The position numbers and the translations under genes are program-made. Below are positions 42,579-49,322 of a DNA stretch of 49,322 nt, in pieces. The DNA is taken from contig CANQST010000005.1 of NCBI GenBank assembly GCA_947626595.1, positions 1 through 49,322 on the forward strand, in the 5' to 3' direction. The notes beneath the pieces are model-generated. The model searched no databases, was not told the origin of the DNA, and worked only from the letters and a program-made list of their open reading frames with translations. Each line of letters starts with the position of its first letter. The stretch's first letter is position 1. This DNA comes from an uncultured Bacilli bacterium (GTDB lineage: Bacteria; Bacillota_I; Bacilli_A; RF39; UBA660).

Positions 42579-43799
42579 ATGAAGTTTGTAGAAATTAGTG
42601 AAGAAGAATATGAAAAATTCTGGGAAAATCACCCCTTAAAAACCTTTTTATCTGCCAAAGAAATATCTATTCAACGAAAAAAAAATAATTGGCAAACTTA
42701 CTACGTAGGAGTTAAAAAAAATAAAAAACTAATCGCCGCAACTATGCTTCTAAAAAGAAAAAATCACTTTAATTGCTATGAATTTTATTCCCCTAGAGGT
42801 TACTTATTAGACTTCAATGATTATGAACTAGTAGACTTCTTTACTCAAGAATTAAAAAAATATCTAAAAAGTAAAAAAGCCTATATCTTTAGAGTAGATC
42901 CTTATCTTATTTATAAAGAAAGAGACATAGATGGTAACATAGTAGAAGGTGGTAAAGATAATTCTATGATAGTCGACCATCTTTTGAAGCTAGGCTTTAA
43001 AAAAATACCAACTAAAGATATTGAACAAGTAAGTTGGATGTTTTCCTTAGACTTAGATGGTAAAACTGAAGAAGATATTTTAAAAGAAATGAGCCCAAGT
43101 ACTAGAAACACTATTAGAAAAGCCGAAAAATTTGGTATAACTTTAAAAGAATTATCTTATGAAGAACTGCCTAAATTTCAAAGTATCTTAGAAGAAACAG
43201 GTAAAAGAAAAGACTTCTCCGTTAGAAAACTAGATTATTTTCAAACAATGTATAAACTATTTTCTGATAAAAAAGAAGTTAAGTTTCTAATTGCTGAGTT
43301 AAATTTAAAAGACTATATCGAAAAATTAACTAATGACTTAAAAAAGAAAAAAGAAAAGCTAGATAATTCAACTAAAATAAGTCAAGGAGAAAAAGAAAAT
43401 ATCGAAAGAGAAATAACTTCCCTAGAAAAAAGAATAGAAGAAGCAAAAGAGATAAAAGATAATGTTAATAAAGATGTAATTAACTTATCGGCTTCAATGT
43501 TTATTTTAATAAAACCAGAAGTTATTTACTTAGCCGGTGGCAATTATGAAGAATACATGCGTTACAATGCCCAATACTTACTTCAATGGGAACTAATTAA
43601 ATATGGACTAAATAATGGATTTAAAAAATATAATTTCTATGGTATACCAGCCAACATCAATGAACATCCTAAAGACTATGGAGTTTATGAATTTAAAAGA
43701 AGATTTGGTGGTTACGTAGAAGAATTAATTGGTGAATTTGCCTTACCAATTTCTTGGCAATATTATTTATTTAAACTAATCAAAAAAATTAAAAGATAA
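42579..43799 (+). CDS. FemABX-family aminoacyltransferase
   Basis: 406 residues, two GNAT-like halves with an inserted antiparallel coiled coil (about 245-295, Lys/Glu-rich), exactly the FemA/FemX/MurM layout. MSPSTRNTIRKAEKFGI near 170-186 is family-typical. Such enzymes add an amino acid from aminoacyl-tRNA to the peptidoglycan stem peptide or to lipid II. The amino acid cannot be predicted. Strong GGAGG; probable operon with dagK. Confidence 0.92.
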   Translation: MKFVEISEEEYEKFWENHPLKTFLSAKEISIQRKKNNWQTYYVGVKKNKKLIAATMLLKRKNHFNCYEFYSPRGYLLDFNDYELVDFFTQELKKYLKSKKAYIFRVDPYLIYKERDIDGNIVEGGKDNSMIVDHLLKLGFKKIPTKDIEQVSWMFSLDLDGKTEEDILKEMSPSTRNTIRKAEKFGITLKELSYEELPKFQSILEETGKRKDFSVRKLDYFQTMYKLFSDKKEVKFLIAELNLKDYIEKLTNDLKKKKEKLDNSTKISQGEKENIEREITSLEKRIEEAKEIKDNVNKDVINLSASMFILIKPEVIYLAGGNYEEYMRYNAQYLLQWELIKYGLNNGFKKYNFYGIPANINEHPKDYGVYEFKRRFGGYVEELIGEFALPISWQYYLFKLIKKIKR

Positions 43800-43829
43800 C
43801 CACTAGCTAAGCTAGTGGAAATTTTCTCT
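43800..43829 (+). terminator. Terminator after the FemABX gene
   Basis: CCACTAGC-TAA-GCTAGTGG perfect hairpin directly after the stop, then AAATTTTCT. Confidence 0.8.
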
Positions 43830-43857
43830 TGACATTAACCTTTTTATATTATATCAT
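43829..43857 (+). promoter_or_regulatory. Promoter of the metal-efflux operon
   Basis: TTGACA (43829-43834), 17 bases, TATCAT (43852-43857). Confidence 0.8.
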
Positions 43858-43860
43858 GAA

Positions 43861-43882
43861 TATATGAACAATTATTCATATA
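43861..43882 (+). promoter_or_regulatory. ArsR/SmtB-type operator
   Basis: Perfect inverted repeat TATATGAA-CAATTA-TTCATATA placed over the predicted transcription start. The spacing and the core TGAA...TTCA agree with SmtB/CzrA-type 12-2-12 operators, so the ArsR protein encoded just downstream should repress its own operon. Confidence 0.8.
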
Positions 43883-43900
43883 AGAAAGGCAGGCATTATA

Positions 43901-44197
43901 ATGAAAGTACATAGTAAAGAATTACTATATGGTCTAAGTGAATTTTATAAGATCTTTGGTGATGAAACCCGTCTTAGAATACTTGATATATTATTAAATA
44001 AACCATTATGTGTCAATGAAATAAGTGATATTTTAGATGTATCTCAGTCCGCTATTTCCCATCAATTAAAAAATCTACGAGCATCTAATCTTGTTAAAAC
44101 AGAAAAGATAGGTAAAAACGTATATTATTCTATAAGTGATAAGCACATAGAAATAATTTTAAAATACGGTTTAGAACACATTTCGGAGGTAATCTAA
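43901..44197 (+). CDS. ArsR/SmtB-family zinc-type repressor
   Basis: 98 residues, winged helix with recognition region VSQSAISHQLKNLRASNLV. There is no CVC cluster in helix 3, so it is not CadC/ArsR-like in sensing. The C-terminal helix has a perfect alpha-5 DxH-x10-HxxE site (D80, H82, H93, E96), as in CzrA/SmtB, which sense Zn (and Co). Autoregulation via 43861-43882 is expected. Stop overlaps the ATPase start as TAATG. Confidence 0.93.
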   Translation: MKVHSKELLYGLSEFYKIFGDETRLRILDILLNKPLCVNEISDILDVSQSAISHQLKNLRASNLVKTEKIGKNVYYSISDKHIEIILKYGLEHISEVI

Positions 44198-46005
44198 TGA
44201 AAAGCTATGAAAAGTTAATAGAATTAATTATCAGTTTAATATTATTTCTTTCTTATTTCATACTACCTAGTAACTTAAATGTAATTTTCTTATTAATAGC
44301 TTATATCATAGTAAGTATGGATGTCTATAAAGAAGCTTTTATCAATTTAAAAAAGAAAGAAATATTTGACGAAAACTTTTTAATGATAATCGCAACCATA
44401 GGAGCTTTTATCATTAAAAGTTATGAAGAAGCCTTTATGGTTATGTTTTTATTTGAAATAGGTGAGTTTTTAGCGGACCTTGCCGTTAGTAAAAGTAAAA
44501 AATCTATTCTTGATTTATTAGATTTAAAAAAAGAAAAAGTTACTAAATTAAACGGTAATAAAGAAGAAGTTCTACCTATAGAAAAAATTAAAGTAGGGGA
44601 TATCTTTATTGTAAAACCAGGAGAAAGAATTCCTCTAGATGGTGAAATCATTGAAGGAGATAGTTTTGTTGATACTAAAGCCTTAACAGGAGAATATAAA
44701 CCTAGAAAAGTCCAAAAAAAAGATATAGTTTTAAGTGGCTTTATTAATCATACTTCCATAATCAAAGTAAAAGCCACTTCTACTAGTACTACTAGCACAA
44801 CAGCACGTATAATGAAATTATTAGAAGAAGTAGAAGAAGAAAAAAGTCAAACTGAAACATTTCTTACTAAATTTTGTAAAATATATACTCCTGTAGTTGT
44901 ATTTATGGCTTTATTTATTGGTATATTTTTCTCTTTAGTAACAAAAGATTATAATACTTGGATATATAGAGCCTTAGTCTTTCTAGTAACATCTTGTCCT
45001 TGTGCTTTAGTTATTTCTATTCCTCTAGCTTATTTCTGTGGAATAGGTAATGCTAGTAGAAATGGTATCTTAATTAAAGGTAGTAAAGAGTTAGATACTA
45101 TAAATGAAGTTCATTACTTACTTTTAGATAAAACAGGTACTATAACTAAAGGAAATTTTACTGTTACCAAAGTAGAACCTATTAACATGACAAAAGAAGA
45201 ACTATTAAAATATGCCGCATCTGCAGAAAAAGGATCTATCCATGTAATAGCTCAAGCTATAAAAGATTTCAATAAAGAAAAACTTCTTCCTATTACTAAT
45301 TTTAAAGAAATAAGTGGTAAAGGTATCAAATGTACAATTAATAAGAAAAGTATTTTAGTTGGTAATAAAAAGCTATTAGAAGAAGAAAATATTGATGTTG
45401 CAGAAGTAAAAGAAGTTGGAAGTATTATTCATATAAGTATTAATAACGTTTATGCTGGCTATATCGTTGTAAGTGACGAAATAAAACCATCAGCTATTAA
45501 TATCAAAGAACTAAAAAATAAATTTAAAGATATAGTTATTCTATCAGGAGATAATAAAGAAGTAGTTGAAAACGTCGCATCTAAATTAAATATTAATACT
45601 TACTATGGGAACCTTTTACCACAAGATAAAATAAATTATGTCAAGAAATATCAAGAAAATGATAAAGTTATGTTTGTAGGAGATGGCATAAATGATGCTT
45701 TTGTCATGAAAGTAGCTGATGTCAGTGTCTCAATGGGAATAAAAGGTAGTGATGCATCTATTGAAACAAGTGATATTGTCTTAATGAATGATAATTTAAC
45801 TAGTTTAAAAACAACTTTAGAAATAGCTAAAGATACTAAAAGAAAAGTAATTCAAAATATAATTCTTTCTCTTAGTATTAAGCTAATAGTTTTAGTTGCT
45901 GCTTTCCTAGGATTAAGCACTATATGGATGGCTGTCTTTGCTGATGTAGGAGTTACTTTTATTGCAATTATTAATGTAATTAATCTCTTAATAAAAAAAT
46001 ATTAA
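44197..46005 (+). CDS. P1B-type heavy-metal ATPase (Zn/Cd type)
   Basis: 602 residues. Metal-translocation motif CPC (267-269), phosphorylation site DKTGT (D311), GDGINDA hinge. The last membrane pair has a Lys (SIKLIVLV) and AVFADVG, the P1B-2 Zn/Cd/Pb signature. No N-terminal metal-binding domain (no CxxC), and the N-terminus is short. The nucleotide-binding HP motif reads SIHVIAQAI, with Val for the invariant Pro (H349-V350), and TGES reads TGEY. Coupled to the ArsR repressor. Likely exports Zn or Cd. Confidence 0.92.
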   Translation: MKSYEKLIELIISLILFLSYFILPSNLNVIFLLIAYIIVSMDVYKEAFINLKKKEIFDENFLMIIATIGAFIIKSYEEAFMVMFLFEIGEFLADLAVSKSKKSILDLLDLKKEKVTKLNGNKEEVLPIEKIKVGDIFIVKPGERIPLDGEIIEGDSFVDTKALTGEYKPRKVQKKDIVLSGFINHTSIIKVKATSTSTTSTTARIMKLLEEVEEEKSQTETFLTKFCKIYTPVVVFMALFIGIFFSLVTKDYNTWIYRALVFLVTSCPCALVISIPLAYFCGIGNASRNGILIKGSKELDTINEVHYLLLDKTGTITKGNFTVTKVEPINMTKEELLKYAASAEKGSIHVIAQAIKDFNKEKLLPITNFKEISGKGIKCTINKKSILVGNKKLLEEENIDVAEVKEVGSIIHISINNVYAGYIVVSDEIKPSAINIKELKNKFKDIVILSGDNKEVVENVASKLNINTYYGNLLPQDKINYVKKYQENDKVMFVGDGINDAFVMKVADVSVSMGIKGSDASIETSDIVLMNDNLTSLKTTLEIAKDTKRKVIQNIILSLSIKLIVLVAAFLGLSTIWMAVFADVGVTFIAIINVINLLIKKY

Positions 46006-46022
46006 ACTTCTATGAAAAAGTG

Positions 46023-46028
46023 TATAAT
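46023..46028 (+). promoter_or_regulatory. -10 element for the GH25 gene
   Basis: TATAAT eight bases before AGGAGG (about 46036). The -35 is weak. Confidence 0.45.
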
Positions 46029-46047
46029 ATAAGTAGGAGGTAATTAG

Positions 46048-47268
46048 ATGTATAAAAAAGTTATAATTATCTTTAGCATTATTTTATTTATAATAATTAG
46101 TAGCTTCGTTGGAGTAAAACTATATAGAAAATGGCAAATAGATCATGCTGTAATTAAAGTAGAACTTGTAGATAATCTAGATATTGAAGTATATTCTAAA
46201 GTAAAATTAAAAGATTTAATTAAAAGTATAAATGGTAAATTAGAAAAAAACTTTACTATTAAGCCAACTAAGCTTGGTAAGAAAGAAATTACTTTTAACT
46301 ACACCAATGAAGATAATATAAAAGTACCATATACTTTTAATATCAATATAGTTGATACAACTAAGCCAATTATTAGTATGATAAATTCTTACTCCTTAGA
46401 TGTAGGAGAAGAAGTTGATTTAGCTCATGAACTTTTCTGCGGAGATAATTATGACGATAAACCAAAATGCACTATTGAAGGAACCTATGACATAACAACA
46501 CCAGGAAGTTATCCCGTTACCTTTAAAGCAACCGACAGTAGTGGTAATACTTCCTCATTCGATTTTACTGTCTATGTAAAAGAAAAAGTAGAAAGTACTA
46601 ATCCATCTAGAGAAGAAGAGCCCATTACTACCTCTTTTCAAGATATAATAGAAAAACATAAAACATCTAATACTAAAATAGGTATTGATGTATCACATTG
46701 GCAAGGAGACATTGATTTTAAGAAAATAAAAGCATCTGGTGTTGAATTTGCCTTTATTAGAGTTGGCAGTGAAAAAGGTATTGATGGAAAATTTTATATT
46801 GACGAAAAATTTAAACAAAATATCAAAGGCTTTAATAAAGAAAAAATTCCTGTAGGTATTTATTTCTATTCATATGCTAATAGTAAAGAGAAAGCTATAG
46901 AACAAGCTAAATGGATAATTAAACAAGTAAAAAAATATAAAATAGACTTACCAATAGTTTTTGATTGGGAAAGTTGGAATATGTATCAAGAGTTTAATTT
47001 GAGTTTTTATCACTTAACAGAAATGGCTAATGCCTTTATTGATACTGTAGAAAAAGCTGGTTATAATGGTATGCTTTATAGTAGTAAAAACTATTTAGAA
47101 AATATTTGGATGGATGTTAAAAATCCTGTATGGCTTGCTCACTACACAGAAGAAACTAACTATAAAGGAAATTATAAGTTTTGGCAATTATGCAGTAATG
47201 GAGTAGTTGATGGTATTAATGATAATATGGTTGATATAGATATTATGTATAAGGAAAAGGAAAAGTAG
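46048..47268 (+). CDS. Membrane-anchored GH25 lysozyme with Ig-like domain
   Basis: 406 residues. An N-terminal membrane anchor (about 5-24), then Ig-like domains including a DUF5011/HYR-type repeat (about 105-180, ending SFDFTVYV), a linker, then a glycoside hydrolase 25 domain (about 208-406) with GIDVSHWQGDIDF (first catalytic Asp), FIRVGSEKG, and the DxE motif VFDWESW. It cleaves the MurNAc-GlcNAc bond. Probably acts at the cell surface in wall turnover. A DUF3592 gene follows two bases after its stop. Confidence 0.92.
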   Translation: MYKKVIIIFSIILFIIISSFVGVKLYRKWQIDHAVIKVELVDNLDIEVYSKVKLKDLIKSINGKLEKNFTIKPTKLGKKEITFNYTNEDNIKVPYTFNINIVDTTKPIISMINSYSLDVGEEVDLAHELFCGDNYDDKPKCTIEGTYDITTPGSYPVTFKATDSSGNTSSFDFTVYVKEKVESTNPSREEEPITTSFQDIIEKHKTSNTKIGIDVSHWQGDIDFKKIKASGVEFAFIRVGSEKGIDGKFYIDEKFKQNIKGFNKEKIPVGIYFYSYANSKEKAIEQAKWIIKQVKKYKIDLPIVFDWESWNMYQEFNLSFYHLTEMANAFIDTVEKAGYNGMLYSSKNYLENIWMDVKNPVWLAHYTEETNYKGNYKFWQLCSNGVVDGINDNMVDIDIMYKEKEK

Positions 47269-47269
47269 T

Positions 47270-47653
47270 ATGGACGATTTAGTATTTTATATAATAGCTG
47301 GAATTTTTCTAATTTATTTCACAATTAAATCAGTAATAATTTTAATTAAAATGAAAACTTATATCAAAGTAAAAGGAGTAGTTACACATTCTAATACTAA
47401 ATATTATATTGATAATGAGGGGGCATCTACAGTAGCTCACAATAAATATCATTTTGAATATAATGGCAAAATATATGATATAGAAGACTATGGTGGAAAT
47501 ACTAAACTAAAAGTAGGAGATGAAGTATATTTATATATTTCTAAAAAAAATCCAGATAATTATTTAAAACCAGGAAAAGTACATTCCTTAAGGTATTACA
47601 TTTTATTAATAATAGTAATTATTCTTTTCTTCTTAGGTCAAATATTTTTCTAA
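47270..47653 (+). CDS. DUF3592 family membrane protein
   Basis: 127 residues: N-terminal membrane segment (about 5-25), an extracytoplasmic strand-rich domain (VKGVVTHSNTKYY, HFEYNGKIYDIED, VGDEVYLYISKKNPDNY) and a C-terminal membrane segment, the DUF3592 arrangement. Function unknown. It starts one base after the GH25 stop, so it is co-transcribed with it. Confidence 0.8.
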   Translation: MDDLVFYIIAGIFLIYFTIKSVIILIKMKTYIKVKGVVTHSNTKYYIDNEGASTVAHNKYHFEYNGKIYDIEDYGGNTKLKVGDEVYLYISKKNPDNYLKPGKVHSLRYYILLIIVIILFFLGQIFF

Positions 47654-47658
47654 AAATA

Positions 47659-47703
47659 AAAAAGCTGTTTATAAAAATTTATTCAATTTTTCAACAGCTT
47701 TTT
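47659..47703. terminator. Bidirectional terminator
   Basis: AAAAAGCTGTT (47659-47669) and AACAGCTTTTT (47693-47703) arms between the convergent DUF3592 gene and the minus-strand helical protein; the latter's stop lies in its loop. Confidence 0.8.
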
Positions 47704-48103
47704 CTTGTCTATCAATATATTCTTCTACTAAGAGAATAATCTTCTTATCAGCCTTTTTATTATTTAGTAGTTTTCTGCCTTCAATAATTCCCATGTTAGT
47801 TCCTTGTAGTAATAATTCAGCTAATTTAGATGTAGAATTATCGGTAAGTGTTTTCATTTGAACTGTATACCAAGTCATTAATTTATTTGCTTTAGATGTT
47901 TCATGTGGCTCTTTAGAACTATAATCAGGATATATTTCTTCTATTTTCTCCGCAATTTCTTTGTAATCTTCATATTGCTTTTCCAATACTTCTCTAAATA
48001 TTTTATCGTCAACCTTGTCTAACACAAAATCTAAAGCATCCATACCCATAAAAGTTCCTTTACTAAGTTCATCTAAAACATCAGCATTTTTAGTTATTTT
48101 CAT
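47669..48103 (-). CDS. Helical protein of unknown function, ferritin-like outline
   Basis: 144 residues, almost entirely helical, with several Glu/Asp/His-containing helices (LEKQYEDYKEIAEKIEEIYP, then KPHETSK-like loop, then two further helices). The shape resembles four-helix ferritin-like families such as DUF2383, but no clear ExxH metal motif is seen, so this is only an outline. ATG 48103 is chosen because AGGAGG lies upstream. The gene upstream lies 55 bases away on the same strand. Confidence 0.6.
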   Translation of the reverse strand: MKITKNADVLDELSKGTFMGMDALDFVLDKVDDKIFREVLEKQYEDYKEIAEKIEEIYPDYSSKEPHETSKANKLMTWYTVQMKTLTDNSTSKLAELLLQGTNMGIIEGRKLLNNKKADKKIILLVEEYIDRQEKAVEKLNKFL

Positions 48104-48158
48104 ATCTTTCCTCCTATTAATAGTATTGATAAATAATAAGAAAGTATACAAAAACAAT

Positions 48159-49118
48159 TTATCTATTTTTAAATTCTTTATATTTATTTTCTAAATAATC
48201 ACTAAACTCTATTTTTTTCATATTTTTCTCATATTCTTCTATCCATTCATCAATTAAATCATTTTCTTCAAGTATTTCTAGTAATTTTTCTTCTTTTTTA
48301 TCTTTATTATCTTCACCATAATTTTTATGGAAATAATTAATTGCCTCATCCACTTCACTAAGTAATATGTATATATTACTAATAGATATAATACAATAAT
48401 TTATATCTTCATTTATGTAATAACTTGTTGTACTATCTTTAACTTTTAAATCCCTTTCTCTTAAATAATTAATTTTCTTTTTTAAAGCATCTATAGCCTG
48501 TTCCTTATTATCAACAGTTTTTAAACTAGAAATAAGTAAGTAGTATAAAGAAAAAGAAAGTTCATTAGGATCTTTATAAACATCTAGTAAGTCAACACAT
48601 CTTTCTATATTTTCCCTAGTATAACCATTAGAAAAAATCCTTTTAATTATTAAATCATAAAAATCAGTTTGTGATACTTTTAAAGCACTAAAAGTATTAC
48701 AGCTTGTAAATAATAAATAATTTGTTCCTGTACTTAATCTTTTAAATAACTCAATTAAAAGATAAGTTGCGACTTTTCCATTATCAGTTGTTGGATCGAT
48801 TTTCATTAATTCTTTATAAAACTTCTTAACTTTAAAACGCCAAGAACTTCTTTCACTTTTAGGAATAACCCTATTGGGACTACAATAGTATTCAGCATCA
48901 ACACAATTTAAAAAGTAAACAATTTCTTCTTGTAATTGTTTAAATGATATTTTTGTTTCTTCCACTTTATTATCTTTATTAATATTTTTAATGAAATCAT
49001 CAATATCATAGTCTTCTTTTACTTTTTTAGGGATCTTTTTATAAAGTTCAAGTATTATTTTTGTTAATTCTTTCTTATCATAACTTTTAATTTCTTCTTT
49101 AATTTCATTTACTAACAT
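48159..49118 (-). CDS. Helical repeat-like protein of unknown function
   Basis: 319 residues, charged, helix-rich, perhaps TPR-like in its second half. The start (EIKEEIKSYDKKELTKIILELY) recalls the opening of DUF6155-type proteins, but the match is weak. No membrane segment. ATG 49118 follows GGAGG by 7 bases. A promoter lies at 49148-49176. Probably the first gene of an operon with the 47669 gene. Confidence 0.65.
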   Translation of the reverse strand: MLVNEIKEEIKSYDKKELTKIILELYKKIPKKVKEDYDIDDFIKNINKDNKVEETKISFKQLQEEIVYFLNCVDAEYYCSPNRVIPKSERSSWRFKVKKFYKELMKIDPTTDNGKVATYLLIELFKRLSTGTNYLLFTSCNTFSALKVSQTDFYDLIIKRIFSNGYTRENIERCVDLLDVYKDPNELSFSLYYLLISSLKTVDNKEQAIDALKKKINYLRERDLKVKDSTTSYYINEDINYCIISISNIYILLSEVDEAINYFHKNYGEDNKDKKEEKLLEILEENDLIDEWIEEYEKNMKKIEFSDYLENKYKEFKNR

Positions 49119-49147
49119 TTATAATCCTCCCAAAATATTTAAATCCT

Positions 49148-49176
49148 ATTTTACTATTACAAGAAGACTAATGCAA
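49148..49176 (-). promoter_or_regulatory. Promoter of the two minus-strand unknown genes
   Basis: Minus strand TTGCAT (49171-49176), 17 bases, TAAAAT (49148-49153). Confidence 0.65.
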
Positions 49177-49322
49177 GAAAAATCATTTTTAAAATCACAG
49201 TTTTACATAAAACCACTTACTGTAGTAATTGAAATCTACTTTAAGTTTGCCAGTGCAACCAGTGCACAAAAAGTTGAAAAACTTTTTTTCTTTTCACTTG
49301 ACACAACCCTAGGGGGGGGGGG
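49177..49322. other. Contig end with partial sequence and terminal poly-G
   Basis: No complete gene. The minus strand has an open run of about 30 codons ending at a TGA near 49200 (contains CTGCTGKLKVDF) that could be the tail of a gene cut off by the end. AAAAAGTT/AACTTTTTTT (49268-49289 region) can form a hairpin. The last twelve bases are all G, which looks like a sequencing or assembly artefact. Confidence 0.5.

Noticed and set aside
1..49322. Mycoplasma-type code (TGA as Trp)
   Set aside because: Several genes end in TGA where reading through would extend into unrelated sequence, and Trp codons seen are TGG.

Overview
The window is AT-rich and densely coded, with strong AGGAGG-type ribosome binding sites. 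TGA is used as a stop (for example at 25169-25171 and 14550-14552), so the standard bacterial code applies rather than the Mycoplasma code. Gene content (DnaE-type Pol III, LspA, FemABX, a PASTA protein, RelQ-like synthetase, DagK, GH25 lysozyme, TagG/TagH-like exporter, CDP-glycerol transferase) points to a walled, low-GC Bacillota of the Bacilli type, probably an uncultured gut-type lineage. Genus cannot be called from sequence alone. The 3' end runs into twelve G's and looks like a contig end.

Layout. 1-13835 is mostly housekeeping: a tRNA-Gly on the minus strand, then a plus-strand series dnaE-lspA-rluD, an AMP-forming ligase, an orphan hybrid histidine kinase, small unknown genes, a RelQ-like alarmone synthetase, a cysteine desulfurase and an XRE regulator, closed by a convergent minus-strand PASTA protein.

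13836-17010 is a small accessory island and the most unusual part. It holds two about 200-bp direct repeats, each predicted to encode an about 190-200 nt plus-strand RNA lying antisense to a tiny hydrophobic peptide ORF, which is the layout of a type I toxin-antitoxin locus. A third RNA shares the promoter and 5' hairpin but has a different body. Between them lie an RNA ligase, an OLD/AAA-type ATPase and a decayed TOPRIM-like partner. The second peptide ORF overlaps the stop of that partner gene by ATGA. A 68-bp repeat with two mismatches flanks the ligase-ATPase-partner segment at a distance of 2,529 bp.

17011-41585 is a large surface-polysaccharide locus. It has polymerase, flippase and glycosyltransferase genes (several of them fused), O-acyltransferases, an SGNH hydrolase, a two-gene ABC exporter, a CDP-glycerol phosphotransferase, and a minus-strand block with GmhA, HldE, GmhB and a GT9 heptosyltransferase. 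That block implies ADP-heptose synthesis, unexpected in an organism with no sign of LPS.

41586-49322 returns to ordinary genes: diacylglycerol kinase, FemABX, a zinc-type ArsR repressor with its operator and a P1B metal ATPase, GH25 lysozyme, a DUF3592 protein and two minus-strand proteins of unknown function.

Promoters are easy to read: TTGNNN-N17-TATAAT or extended -10 TGnTATAAT elements often sit only 6-9 bases before the Shine-Dalgarno, giving very short leaders.
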